64,000 bases of DNA from Phycicoccus sp. HDW14 (GTDB lineage Bacteria; Actinomycetota; Actinomycetes; Actinomycetales; Dermatophilaceae), in the NCBI RefSeq assembly GCF_011383005.1, contig NZ_CP049935.1, forward strand, positions 1,798,001-1,862,000. Direction: 5' to 3'. Below are positions 19,653-28,541 of the stretch, piece by piece (positions within the stretch are counted from its first letter, which is position 1; each line of letters starts with the position of its first letter). The notes beneath the pieces are model-generated. The model saw nothing but the letters and a program-made list of their open reading frames with translations, had not been told where the DNA came from and did no database searches. The position numbers and the translations under genes are program-made.

Positions 19653-19906
19653 GCGGTTCCGTCCCGCCCGTCGTCCGGCTCGGCCTCGACCTCGTCCGCA
19701 ACTTCGAGTCCCTCCCCGGCGAGAAGGCCGCCGAGGAGATCGCGACGCACATCAAGAAGTTCTGGGAGCCGCGGATGCGCCACGAGCTCCTCGCGCGGGT
19801 CCGTCGTGGCGAGACCGACCTGCACCCGCTGCTCGTCCGGGCCGCCGAGGACCTCGTCGACGGCGACATCGACCGCGCCGAGGTGAGAGAGCCCTCCGGC
19901 GGCTGA
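19649..19906 (+). CDS. fdsD: Formate dehydrogenase, delta subunit
   Basis: 85 residues with VRNFESLPGEKAAEEIATHI, KKFWEPRMRHELLARV and a terminal acidic helix. This is the FdsD small subunit found at the end of fds operons, needed for a stable, active complex. GTG start overlapping the fdsA stop. No fdsC/fdhD-type sulfurtransferase and no molybdopterin genes follow, so cofactor delivery must be encoded elsewhere. Confidence 0.9.
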   Translation: MSGSVPPVVRLGLDLVRNFESLPGEKAAEEIATHIKKFWEPRMRHELLARVRRGETDLHPLLVRAAEDLVDGDIDRAEVREPSGG

Positions 19907-20109
19907 TCGCGCCCTCGAGGAGCACGTCAGGCGCGACGGCACAGCGCACGCCGCGCGGCGCGGGTGGAGATGAACGCGCCGCGCTGGCGTCGGTTGCGGC
20001 GCTCCGATGACACGCGAGACAAGGCGCCGGCCACGACCGCGTAGCCCGGTTACTCCATTGCCCGGCCTCTTCGCCCTCTGGGACCATGTCGGCGACCGAA
20101 GGGGCCGCG

Positions 20110-21780
20110 ATGGCACGAAGCATGGCTGTAGACGTCACGACTCTCGAGAACGTCAACGGCGAAGAGGGAGTCGACGAGCCCTACGTCATGGTCGGCTACG
20201 TCGTCGTCGATGCCTCGACCATCAGCCTCGACCTCGACGCCGTCCTTCCACAGCCGGGCAAGACCTTGATCGATGCGTCCAGGGTGTCGTTCACGTGGGT
20301 GCACGTCGGGCGGGGGGATCCCGTTCCGGACGAGGTGGCCGAAGGCACGCAGGCAGCGATCCCCGAGGCCTACGGGCACGTCAGCGCCACGCTGGCGCCA
20401 CTGACCTTCCGCCCACCCGGAGGAGGAGCGAAGGTCGTCGTCCCGGGCCTCCTGCTCGTCTATCTGGGCCTGGCCGAGAGGGACAGCAGCTCCGAGGACT
20501 TCGTGAAGTCCGTGCAGACGAAGTCCGCACCGGTCATCGAGAGGTTCGTGCGCGAATACCTCGAGGGCATCACAGTGGGAGTGCTGGCGTCTCCCGACCC
20601 CAACGACCCGGCGCTGACGTTCACCTCTCCGGGGTACGGCGGGGCCCTCTCGGCGCGGCTCCGCAACGACTTCACCACGACGGTCAAGCCGAAGATCCAG
20701 GCCGAGGTCCGCAAGATCACCCTTGCCGAGGTCATCAGCGACGTCCTCGCGCACTTCCCTCTCGCCCTCGATGCGGACGAGGACCTGCACTCGACGCTCT
20801 GGGTCATCCCATCCGACGAGTGTCCGGTCAGCGGCCTGACGGGCTCCGGCACCTTGGTGCAGCACACCATCAAGGACTATGTCGGAGACAAGTCATGGAA
20901 CTACACGCTCTGGGGCACCTATGGCTGGTCCACCTCCGGCGAGGGCCGCTTGGACGTCAGCCACACGAAGGTCGGCGAGTCCCGCTTCGGGCGTCCGCTC
21001 CGCCGGATCCTGGAGACCGAGGAGGGAGACTGCGGGCACAGAGGAGACACGTTCGTACTGGAGCGTCGGACAACCGATGAGACGTTCGCCATCCGGGTTC
21101 CGGCGAAGGTCGACGAGTCGACCTACGGCCTCACCGTGAACGGGCTGACGATCACGAAGAACGGCCTGGCGGACCACAGCCTGAGCGGTGTCTTCGTGGT
21201 CCCGGGACCTGCGACGTGGACCGACCTCGCCTCCAGCACCGAGACCTGGCCCACCAAGATCGTCTCGATGGACCAGGAGGTCGCGTGCGCCTGGCACATC
21301 GACCCGAGCGAGACCGACATCGACGGGGGCTTTGTCCTGCACGTTCATCGCCTACCGGCTGACGACCTCGACGCTCGGCCTGGGATGGCTCTGCAGGTCA
21401 CCCTGACCCAGCGGGACGGGAACAGTTCCCGGGACGTGGAGTCCCAGACCATCAGGTTCCAGCCGATGCGGATCCACAACCCGGTCCTCGAGTGCATCTT
21501 CGCCCACGCCAACGTGATGATGCAGCAGAAGATCGTCTTCGACCTCGAACGGCCCCCGTGGATGGACCCGCCCGCTCACGGTCCGGACGGTCCGTGGCCC
21601 ACCTCCGGTGGCTGGCTCTACCAGCTCAGCGATCACGACCTGCGTGATGCCGTCCTTGCTCGAGCAGTGTCGCGGGGCGACGGGTTGGAGGGCCCGGGAC
21701 TGGCCCGGCGCCGTCAGGCCCTCCAACGGCTGGGCCTCTCCGCCGACGACGCCGCACGAGTGGCCCGTATACATCCCTGA
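20110..21780 (+). CDS. Unrecognised 556-residue protein
   Basis: No family recognised with confidence. It starts MARSMAVDVTTLENVNGEEG and continues with VDEPYVMVGYVVVD, a short acidic 'DEPY' strand remembered from various bacterial hypothetical proteins but not tied to a function. Predicted mostly beta; no signal peptide, no membrane helix, a single Cys in ECPVSG, CGHRGDTF, ACAWHID and LECIF each. The DNA is visibly less GC-biased at codon third positions than its neighbours, which suggests recent arrival. ATG 20110 has GAAGGGG upstream; ATG 20086 is an alternative. It stands alone between the fds operon and a DUF222-HNH gene. Confidence 0.8.
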   Translation: MARSMAVDVTTLENVNGEEGVDEPYVMVGYVVVDASTISLDLDAVLPQPGKTLIDASRVSFTWVHVGRGDPVPDEVAEGTQAAIPEAYGHVSATLAPLTFRPPGGGAKVVVPGLLLVYLGLAERDSSSEDFVKSVQTKSAPVIERFVREYLEGITVGVLASPDPNDPALTFTSPGYGGALSARLRNDFTTTVKPKIQAEVRKITLAEVISDVLAHFPLALDADEDLHSTLWVIPSDECPVSGLTGSGTLVQHTIKDYVGDKSWNYTLWGTYGWSTSGEGRLDVSHTKVGESRFGRPLRRILETEEGDCGHRGDTFVLERRTTDETFAIRVPAKVDESTYGLTVNGLTITKNGLADHSLSGVFVVPGPATWTDLASSTETWPTKIVSMDQEVACAWHIDPSETDIDGGFVLHVHRLPADDLDARPGMALQVTLTQRDGNSSRDVESQTIRFQPMRIHNPVLECIFAHANVMMQQKIVFDLERPPWMDPPAHGPDGPWPTSGGWLYQLSDHDLRDAVLARAVSRGDGLEGPGLARRRQALQRLGLSADDAARVARIHP

Positions 21781-21934
21781 GCAACCCACTCTCGGGCATC
21801 ACGCGACCCCGCCGGTGCCGAGCCGAGAGACGACTGCCGGGGGCGCCGAGAGCGCCCGGCCAGGTCGGCGGCGCGGACCTCGTCGCCCCGTGCCGCATCG
21901 ACGGCGCAAGGCCACCCGTCACCGTGGCCCGGGG

Positions 21935-23521
21935 TCAGAAGGGTGGGACCGAGTCGTTCGGATCACGCGTTCGATGTCGGCGGGCGGCCGCTTCGCGGTC
22001 AGCGAGGGCACAGCGGTGGCGGAGGGCGGCGCCGTGCTGCTCGAGGCGTCGCTCGCACGCCTCCTCCAGGACGCTCGGCAGGGCAGGACCCGCGGGCGGT
22101 GCGTGCTCCTCGACCGGGGCAGCCGGATCCAGCGGCAGCACGACGTGGTCGAGGGCGTCCAGCGGCTCGGTCATCCGGCGACGTCCCGTCGGGTCCGTCC
22201 ACTCGGCGCTCGCGTCGGGCAGGAGGCGCACCGACCACCCGGGTGACTGCTTGATGCGGTGGTGCCGGCGGCAGAGGCACATGAGGTTGGCCGCGGCGGT
22301 CGGGCCGAGGGGCCAGGGCCGGACGTGGTCGAGATCGCAGAAGCGCGCGGCCACCGAACACCCCGGGAAGCGGCATCGGCCGTCGCGGGCCTTGACGAGC
22401 TCGACGAGCAGATCGCTCGGCCGGTAGCCGTCGCGGGACAGAGCACCGGCGGGGTCGAGGAGCGCACCGGTGCCCGCGTCGCACGGGCGGGTGACGACCT
22501 CGGCGCCCTCGGCAGCGACCATCCGCAGCAGCCACCCCCGCTCGACGAGCATCGGCTCGCCCGGGCGGGCGCCGTGGACCTGCACGAGGTCGTCGGACCG
22601 TCCAGACGGTGCACCCACCGGCCCCGAGACCGCGGGTGCCGTTGTGGGAGTGCGCGACTGGTCGACCGGTGTCGTCAGGACCAGCTTCACCCGGATGTCG
22701 GCGTGCTGCATGACGAGGTCCGTCAGCGCCCGCCCGCGCGCCTGCTCGATCGAGGTGCACCGGCCCTCGGTGACGTACTGGCGCGCCAGCCGGTCGACGG
22801 CGGACCAGGCCGCGGCCGACTCCTCGGAGGGGAAGGTGCCGAACCAGGCGTCGACCCCCGGCTCCGCGACCCAGCGCCGCAGACCGGTCTCGCGCCGGGC
22901 CCGCTGCGCGCGCTGCCGGAGCAGGTCGGGCGAGATGCGGGCCAGGAGGCGACGCGTCCGGCGGCGCAGGACGGCTGCCGCCTCGACGTCGAGGTGCGGC
23001 TCGAGGGCGGCGAGGACGGCCTCGGCCACCCCGGCGGGAGCCTCGAGCAGCTCGTCGGCGACGACGTCGGCGCGGAAGGCATCGAGGCGTCCGGCCCGCA
23101 TCGCGGCGTGGAGGGCGTCGAGACCCGTGGGTCGCGGCCGGCCGGGAGCGCCGACGGGCAGGGCGTCGCGGCCGCAGCGACGGACGGCGGCCACGACCCG
23201 GCGCTGCGCCTGGTGGTGGGACATCCCCAGCTCGGGGGCGACCAGGTCGGCGACGTCGAGGGCCACGCGGCCCGGGGCGTGCTCGACGGTGCCGACCGTG
23301 CCGTCCTCGTCCCAGACGTTCTCGAACCGCGCGGCAGCCGCCACGGCGACGTCCTGCACGGCGACGAGCCGGTTGACGAGCTCCTGGCAGCGCCCGACGA
23401 GACCCGCCCACTCGTCGAACGACAGGTGGCCGGACGGTGCGTGGACGGCGGCGTCGAGCCCTCGCACGGCGCACTCGACGGTGTATGTCGCGCTCTCCAC
23501 GGCTGCCGCGCTGGTGTTCAT
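21935..23521 (-). CDS. DUF222 and HNH endonuclease domain protein
   Basis: 528 residues. The long helical DUF222 domain occupies roughly residues 20-330. The C-terminal HNH nuclease is CRFPGCSVAARFCDLDHVRP, then NLMCLCRRHHRIKQ, giving two C-x-x-C-type zinc pairs and the DH and HH catalytic residues. These proteins are abundant in actinomycetes, often in several copies, and their role is not settled (13E12-type repeat genes in mycobacteria are relatives). ATG 23521 follows GGGAGGGGG. The 237 bp upstream are locally AT-rich (around 23590-23620) and probably hold both this promoter and that of the divergent acyltransferase. Confidence 0.9.
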   Translation of the reverse strand: MNTSAAAVESATYTVECAVRGLDAAVHAPSGHLSFDEWAGLVGRCQELVNRLVAVQDVAVAAAARFENVWDEDGTVGTVEHAPGRVALDVADLVAPELGMSHHQAQRRVVAAVRRCGRDALPVGAPGRPRPTGLDALHAAMRAGRLDAFRADVVADELLEAPAGVAEAVLAALEPHLDVEAAAVLRRRTRRLLARISPDLLRQRAQRARRETGLRRWVAEPGVDAWFGTFPSEESAAAWSAVDRLARQYVTEGRCTSIEQARGRALTDLVMQHADIRVKLVLTTPVDQSRTPTTAPAVSGPVGAPSGRSDDLVQVHGARPGEPMLVERGWLLRMVAAEGAEVVTRPCDAGTGALLDPAGALSRDGYRPSDLLVELVKARDGRCRFPGCSVAARFCDLDHVRPWPLGPTAAANLMCLCRRHHRIKQSPGWSVRLLPDASAEWTDPTGRRRMTEPLDALDHVVLPLDPAAPVEEHAPPAGPALPSVLEEACERRLEQHGAALRHRCALADREAAARRHRTRDPNDSVPPF

Positions 23522-23758
23522 CGAGGCCCCCTCCCTGTGCCACCATCCTACCCCGCACCACCGACACGAACAAGACACGAGAAGACCCGAAATCATTGTG
23601 CAGCAACATAATTGCCAACCCCGCGACTACTTCCACACCCCGCCCGCACCACCCGTCGCACCCACCCCGCCGCCCGTCCGGCGACCGCCCCTCGCGCCCG
23701 CCACCAGCACCCCCGTACGGTGAGGTGGACGCCCGCGATCCCCGAGGAGGACACCCCG

Positions 23759-24325
23759 ATGCGCGCCGCCCTCGCCCGAGCCGTCCTGCGTGCCGCCCGC
23801 TGGACCGCCGTCGGCGACGTCCCCCGCACCGGCATCCTCGTCGGCGCCCCGCACACGTCCAACTGGGACTTCGTGATGATGCTGCTCGTCATGTGGCGCG
23901 GCGGCGTCACCCCGCGGGTGCTCATCAAGCAGGAGCTGTTCCGCGGGCCGCTCGGCTGGCTGCTGCAGCGCCTCGGCGGCATCCCCCTCGACCGCGACCA
24001 CCCCGGCGAGGTGGTCCGCCGGCTCGTGCGCGAGGCCCGCAGCGGCGAGCCGTTCCTCCTCATCCTCGCCGCCGAGGGCACCCGCGAGAAGGGCGAGTAC
24101 TGGAAGTCGGGCTTCTGGCGGATCGCCCGCTCCGCCAGGCTGCCCATCGCGCTGGCGTTCATCGACGGCCCCAGCCGCACCGCCGGCTTCGGTCCGACGA
24201 TCACCGCCACGCCCGACGTCCGTCACGACATGGACCTCGTCCGCGAGTTCTACCGCGACAAGCGCGGCATCCACCCCGAGCGCCGCACCGAGCCACGGCT
24301 GCGTGAGGAGGACCGCCCGGCGTGA
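23759..24325 (+). CDS. PlsC-like acyltransferase family protein
   Basis: 188 residues. The HX4D acyltransferase motif is PHTSNWDFVMM near residue 33; further matches are RGPLGWLLQRLGGIPLDR and the EGTR loop in LAAEGTREKGEYWKSGFWRI, which binds the glycerol-phosphate group in relatives. The short size and WDF motif fit the bacterial '1-acyl-sn-glycerol-3-phosphate acyltransferase-like' group, with unknown acceptor. ATG follows GAGGAGG at eight bases. Cytosolic face of the membrane is likely. Confidence 0.88.
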   Translation: MRAALARAVLRAARWTAVGDVPRTGILVGAPHTSNWDFVMMLLVMWRGGVTPRVLIKQELFRGPLGWLLQRLGGIPLDRDHPGEVVRRLVREARSGEPFLLILAAEGTREKGEYWKSGFWRIARSARLPIALAFIDGPSRTAGFGPTITATPDVRHDMDLVREFYRDKRGIHPERRTEPRLREEDRPA

Positions 24326-24416
24326 CCCCCCGGTGTGACCCCGCCGGCGCACTACACCACGCGCGCACCGAATGTCACGGGCTGATGTTTTGCGCCTGAC
24401 CTGCGAGGATGCGCTC

Positions 24417-26255
24417 GTGGAGACACGATCCGGCGAGCCGCGCCGCCCGCGGATGCCCCGCCACGTCGGCGAGACCCTCACCGAGCTCGCCCACGTGACG
24501 AACGAGCTGACGACGGCCACGACCGTCGACGCCGTGAGCAAGATCGTCACCCAGCACATGGCCGACGCGGTCGGCGCCACCATCGCCGCGCTCGGGCTGC
24601 TCCAGGGCGCCGACGAGGTGCGGCTCATCGGCCTGCGCGGACTCGCGGCGGACGAGGCGGCCGGCTGGCAGGTCTTCCCCCTCGCCTCCCCGAACACCCT
24701 CGCGGAGGCCGTGCGCACCGGGGAGCGCATCGTGCTCGTCGGCGCCGCCGAGATCGCTGAGCGCTACCCCGAGCTGACCAGCGCCCGGCGGGGCGAGCGC
24801 ACCACCGTCACGGTGCCGCTGCGCACGGGGGGCCGGACGATCGGGGCCATCCACCTCTCGATCCCGGACGCCGTCGAGCTGCACCCGGCCGAGCTCGAGT
24901 TCCTCGACGTCCTCGCCGACACCTGCGCCCAGTCGCTCGACCGGATCGAGGCGGCCGCCGTGGCCGCCAAGCAGACCGGCCGGCTGGCCTTCCTCGCCGA
25001 GGCCTCGATCCAGCTGGCGAGCAGCCTCGACCTCGAGGCCACCACGGCCCGCGTCACCCAGCTCACGGTGCCGCGGTTCGCCGACTGGTGCGCCATCGAC
25101 ATCGTCCGCGACGGCGGCCTGCACCGGCTCGCCGCCGCACACGCCGACCCCGCCCGGGCGGTGCTCGTCTCCCGGCTGCAGGAGCGCTGGCCGGCGAGCG
25201 ACGAGCACCCCCGCGGGCTGGCCACGGTGGTCCGCACCGGCGAACCACTGCTCGTGCAGGACGTCACCGACGAGATGCTCGCGACGTCCGCACGCAACGC
25301 CGAGCACCTCGCGGCGATGCGCGACCTCGGGATGCGCAGCATCCTCGCCGTCCCCCTGCTCGTGCGCGGCCAGGTCTCCGGCGTCCTCACCTGGGCCTCC
25401 AGCGACCCCGGCCGCCGCTACGACGAGGACGACGTGCGCTTCGCGGAGCACCTGGCCCGACGGGCCGCCAGCGCCATCGACAACGCCGACCTCTACGGCC
25501 AGACCCGTGCGGTCGCCGAGCAGCTGCAGCGCGCCGTGCTCCCGGACGACCTCGCCGGCACCCCCGACTGGGAGGTGGCCTGGCGCTACGAGCCGTCCGG
25601 GCGTACCGAGGTCGGCGGCGACTTCTACGACGCCTTCCCGCTCGCCGACGGTCGGTACGTCGCGTTCGTCGGCGACGTCATGGGCCGGGGCGTCGCGGCC
25701 TCGGCGGCAATGGCCCAGATGCGCGCCGCCGTCCGCGCCTTCGCCTCCTCCGACCCGTCCCCCGCGGCCGTGCTCGACGCCCTCGACCGGATGGTCGTGC
25801 AGTTCGACACCGAGCAGCTCGTGACGCTCGTCTACGTCCTCGCCGACTCCGCCGAGGGCACGGTGCAGGTCGCCAACGCCGGGCACCTGCCGCCCTTCGT
25901 CCTGCGGGCCCACGGGCGGGTCGACCGCCTGCCGGACGCCGACGGGCCGCCCCTCGGCCTCGCCGCCGGTCGGCGCAGCCGCGAGGTCGCCTTCGGGCAG
26001 GGTGACGCCCTCCTGCTCGTCACCGACGGGCTCGTCGAGCGCCGCGGCGAGGACATCGAGGCCGGCCTGGCCCGGCTGCGGACGGCGGCCCGAGGGCTGT
26101 CGAACACCTCCCTCGACCATGGCCTGCAGGAGGTGCTGGCCCAGGTCGGCGACTCCTCGTCCGACGACGACGTCGCGGCCCTCGTGCTGCGCCGGGCGGG
26201 CTCCGCCCGGTCCGGTCGCGGGGGGATGGCCGCCCCCGTGCGGATGAGCGCCTGA
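24417..26255 (+). CDS. GAF-GAF-SpoIIE (PP2C-type) phosphatase
   Basis: 612 residues. Two GAF sensor domains (about residues 15-175 and 190-350) precede a SpoIIE/RsbU phosphatase domain: EVGGDFYDAFPL, FVGDVMGRGVAASAAMAQ, VANAGHLPPFVL and a final SSDDDVAALVL, which carry the Asp metal ligands. Such proteins dephosphorylate anti-sigma-factor antagonists in partner-switching stress responses, but no STAS or anti-sigma kinase gene is close. GTG 24417 (GAGGA upstream) is preferred over ATG 24372. Confidence 0.92.
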   Translation: METRSGEPRRPRMPRHVGETLTELAHVTNELTTATTVDAVSKIVTQHMADAVGATIAALGLLQGADEVRLIGLRGLAADEAAGWQVFPLASPNTLAEAVRTGERIVLVGAAEIAERYPELTSARRGERTTVTVPLRTGGRTIGAIHLSIPDAVELHPAELEFLDVLADTCAQSLDRIEAAAVAAKQTGRLAFLAEASIQLASSLDLEATTARVTQLTVPRFADWCAIDIVRDGGLHRLAAAHADPARAVLVSRLQERWPASDEHPRGLATVVRTGEPLLVQDVTDEMLATSARNAEHLAAMRDLGMRSILAVPLLVRGQVSGVLTWASSDPGRRYDEDDVRFAEHLARRAASAIDNADLYGQTRAVAEQLQRAVLPDDLAGTPDWEVAWRYEPSGRTEVGGDFYDAFPLADGRYVAFVGDVMGRGVAASAAMAQMRAAVRAFASSDPSPAAVLDALDRMVVQFDTEQLVTLVYVLADSAEGTVQVANAGHLPPFVLRAHGRVDRLPDADGPPLGLAAGRRSREVAFGQGDALLLVTDGLVERRGEDIEAGLARLRTAARGLSNTSLDHGLQEVLAQVGDSSSDDDVAALVLRRAGSARSGRGGMAAPVRMSA

Positions 26256-26270
26256 CTCACCTCCTCGACA

Positions 26271-26801
26271 TCAACCGGGCTGGTCGACCGCGTTCTCCAG
26301 CAACAGGATCCGAACGCGCCGGTGCGGCACCCGCGTGAGGTAGCGAGGAAAACCCACGTACACCAGCTCGGCGAGGTCGAGCACCTCGACGCGCTCCGCC
26401 GGGTCGGCCTCGCGGGCGACCACGCGGACGACCGCACCACGGTGGGCCACCGTGGCCCGCGGGTCGGCCTCGAGGTTGAGCACCCACGCGGGCGTCCGGG
26501 CCTGGCCGAAGTTCGTGCCGAGCAGGGCGAGGGTGCCGCCCACGGGGACCCCGATGAGCCGGGTCTCCCGCGGCCGGTCGGTGCGTCGGCCGGTCGTGGT
26601 CACGACGAGGACGGGCAGCCCGCTGAGCAGGGCGCACGCCGTCGTCCGCCCGCGGGAGAGGGTGCTGACCGCCCGGTCGAGGGTCGGCAGGGTGTGGGCG
26701 AGCAGCGCTGCACCGGCGCGCGTCGCGGCGGCCGACCGCACGGCCCGGTGCAGCGCCGTCGGTGGTGCGAGGACGTAGGACAGGTCCGCGGCGACACCCA
26801 C
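26271..26801 (-). CDS. F420-type nitroreductase family (DDN-like) protein
   Basis: 176 residues. The C-terminal split beta-barrel has the family pattern TTGRRTDRPRETRLIGVPVG, ALLGTNFGQARTPAWVLNL and DPRATVAHRG. Members use deazaflavin cofactor F420 to reduce quinones or nitro compounds; some bind FMN instead. The N-terminal 60 residues form helices that may contact the membrane. Presence of this family supports an F420-producing actinomycete. The gene stands alone, convergent with the phosphatase gene. Confidence 0.88.
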   Translation of the reverse strand: MGVAADLSYVLAPPTALHRAVRSAAATRAGAALLAHTLPTLDRAVSTLSRGRTTACALLSGLPVLVVTTTGRRTDRPRETRLIGVPVGGTLALLGTNFGQARTPAWVLNLEADPRATVAHRGAVVRVVAREADPAERVEVLDLAELVYVGFPRYLTRVPHRRVRILLLENAVDQPG

Positions 26802-26826
26802 GCGGTGACGCTAGCGCGTCGTCCGC

Positions 26827-27975
26827 TCAGCGCAGGGCGGCCAGGGCGTGGGCCGGGCGCTCGGGAACCTCGGTGGCGGGCGGCACCGCCGGTTTGGGTG
26901 CGGGCTTCCGGCGAGGACGACCCACGAGCCGGCGGCGGGCGGGTTGCTCCACCCGGGTGGCGACGAGGTGCGCGGTCGCCCCGAGCACGCCGACCACCGC
27001 GACAAGCACGAGCGTCGAGGCCCACGGGTCGCCCGCGGCCAGGCCGGTGGCCCACTCGATCGGGCGCTCGAAGAGCCAGTGCACCATGTAGAGGGCGTAG
27101 GAGGCCTCGCCGGCCGCGACGACCCAGCGCCACGAGAGCACCCGCACGAGCGTCCCGGACGACGCCGCGAGCCCGGCCACCCCGAGCCCGAGCGCCGGCG
27201 CCGCCCAGTAGTGACCGCCGGAGGCTTCGGGAACGAGGGCCACGACCGCGACCGTGACGGGCAGCAGGACGGCGAGGCCACCGAGGCGAGCCCGGCCCCG
27301 CGTCCAGGCGAGGCAGAGCAGCACGCCGGCGAGGAACTCGCCCATGATGCGCACCCAGAACATGTTCTCGAGGTTGCCGTTCGGCAGCGCCATCGTCGCG
27401 TAGATGCCGAGCATCACGGCGTAGGAGGCACCGGCCAGGGCCAGGGCCGAGCCCGCCCGCCGCAACCGGGCGACGAGGACGAAGAGCAGGGGCGCGAGCA
27501 GGTAGGCGAACCACTCCGCGCTGATCGACCACGCCGGCGAGTTGAAGCTCGGCCGGTCGTTGACCCAGTAGTGCACCATCCCGAGGTTCTCGAGGTACGC
27601 CCCGCCAGTGCGACGGATGCCCTCGGTGGTCGTGCCGAGGGTGCCGACGAGCGCCGCCAGCGCCAGGTCGACGTGCAGGGCCAGGACGTGCACCGGCCAC
27701 ACCCGGGCGAACCGGTTGCGCACGAACCGCGCGCTGTCGCCCCGCCGGAAGGAACGCATCCGGTCGGCGTAGGTGTAGGCCAGGACGAACCCGCTGAGGG
27801 CGAAGAAGAGGTCGACGCCGAGGTAGCCGGCCCGCATCAGGGTGTCGAGCGGGGCGAGCGCGGGCTGGAGGGTCAGCAGCTCCTCGCGGTAGTGGAAGAC
27901 CACGACCCACCCGGCCGCGAGCGCGCGCAGGCCGGTGAGGGCGGGCAGCGCGGGGCGCCGGGTGGTGGTCTCCAT
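26827..27975 (-). CDS. Acyltransferase-3 family membrane protein
   Basis: 382 residues with about ten membrane segments. LPALTGLRALAAGWVVVFHY contains the family's catalytic His and the Arg of the RALA-type motif; GYLGVDLFFALSGFVLAY and NSPAWSISAEWFAYLLAPL are also typical of Acyl_transf_3 (OafA/NolL) proteins. The tail is basic and Pro-rich (RRRLVGRPRRKPAPKPAVPP). It probably O-acetylates a cell-envelope glycan; no sugar-biosynthesis genes are nearby. ATG 27975 is chosen as the family start, although its ribosome-binding site is too close to be convincing. Confidence 0.85.
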   Translation of the reverse strand: METTTRRPALPALTGLRALAAGWVVVFHYREELLTLQPALAPLDTLMRAGYLGVDLFFALSGFVLAYTYADRMRSFRRGDSARFVRNRFARVWPVHVLALHVDLALAALVGTLGTTTEGIRRTGGAYLENLGMVHYWVNDRPSFNSPAWSISAEWFAYLLAPLLFVLVARLRRAGSALALAGASYAVMLGIYATMALPNGNLENMFWVRIMGEFLAGVLLCLAWTRGRARLGGLAVLLPVTVAVVALVPEASGGHYWAAPALGLGVAGLAASSGTLVRVLSWRWVVAAGEASYALYMVHWLFERPIEWATGLAAGDPWASTLVLVAVVGVLGATAHLVATRVEQPARRRLVGRPRRKPAPKPAVPPATEVPERPAHALAALR

Positions 27976-28173
27976 CCTCTCGAGGGTGTCGAGGTGCCGG
28001 ACACGGGACAAGTCGTGCGAGGCCGCCAAGGACCGCCTGAGAGGGTCGGGGAATTCCGCGTCGTCGCAGGTCAGCGGCCTGCGACGACCCAGCGCTCCGG
28101 CGGATGCTTACCCCCGAGCGTGCGGGATGTGTCACATCCGCGGCCCCTCCCCCATCCGGTCGAGTCGGCGGGG

Positions 28174-28206
28174 TTGACAACATACAACCATTTGGTTGTA
28201 TGTTGT
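28174..28206 (+). promoter_or_regulatory. arsR2 promoter overlapped by a 30-bp palindrome
   Basis: A perfect inverted repeat with 13-bp arms (ACAACATACAACC at 28177-28189 and GGTTGTATGTTGT at 28194-28206) and spacer ATTT lies over a TTGACA (28174-28179) and a possible -10 TATGTT (28199-28204). Start of transcription would then fall near the GTG at 28211, so the message may be leaderless. The block is AT-rich in an otherwise GC-rich region. Its core AACC-N4-GGTT is shared with the arsR1 operators at 1272-1316. Confidence 0.8.
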
Positions 28207-28210
28207 GTCC

Positions 28211-28540
28211 GTGAACGAGACCAGCGAGGACCGGGCCGACGCCCTGTTCCACGCGCTCTCCGACCGGACCCGCCGCGACATCCTGCGCCGTGTCCTCGCC
28301 GGGGAGCACTCGGTCACGGCCCTGGCGGCGAGCTACGACATGAGCTTCGCCGCCGTCCAGAAGCACGTCGCCGTCCTCGAGAGGGCCGGCCTGCTGACGA
28401 AGCGACGCAACGGTCGCGAGCAGCTGGCCAGCGGTGACGTGGCGGCCGTCCGGTCCGTCGCCTCGATGCTCGACGAGCTCGAGGACGTCTGGCGGGGGCG
28501 GATAGACCGCATCGACGCACTACTCACCGAGGAGACCTGA
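28211..28540 (+). CDS. ArsR-family transcriptional repressor
   Basis: 109 residues. FHALSDRTRRDILRRVLAGE is the first helix pair; the recognition region is SYDMSFAAVQKHVAVLERAG and the wing TKRRNGREQLASG. No metal-ligand Cys motif. GTG 28211 (or GTG 28205) has no ribosome-binding site, consistent with leaderless translation from the promoter just upstream. It shares design with the ArsR gene at 1307 (each followed by an SRPBCC gene), so the two operons may be paralogous. Self-repression through the 30-bp palindrome is inferred. Confidence 0.9.
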   Translation: MNETSEDRADALFHALSDRTRRDILRRVLAGEHSVTALAASYDMSFAAVQKHVAVLERAGLLTKRRNGREQLASGDVAAVRSVASMLDELEDVWRGRIDRIDALLTEET

Positions 28541-28541
28541 C

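Noticed and set aside
21781-21934. tRNA or small RNA after the orphan gene
   Set aside because: No cloverleaf or TTC/CCA pattern is visible; only GC-rich partial palindromes.
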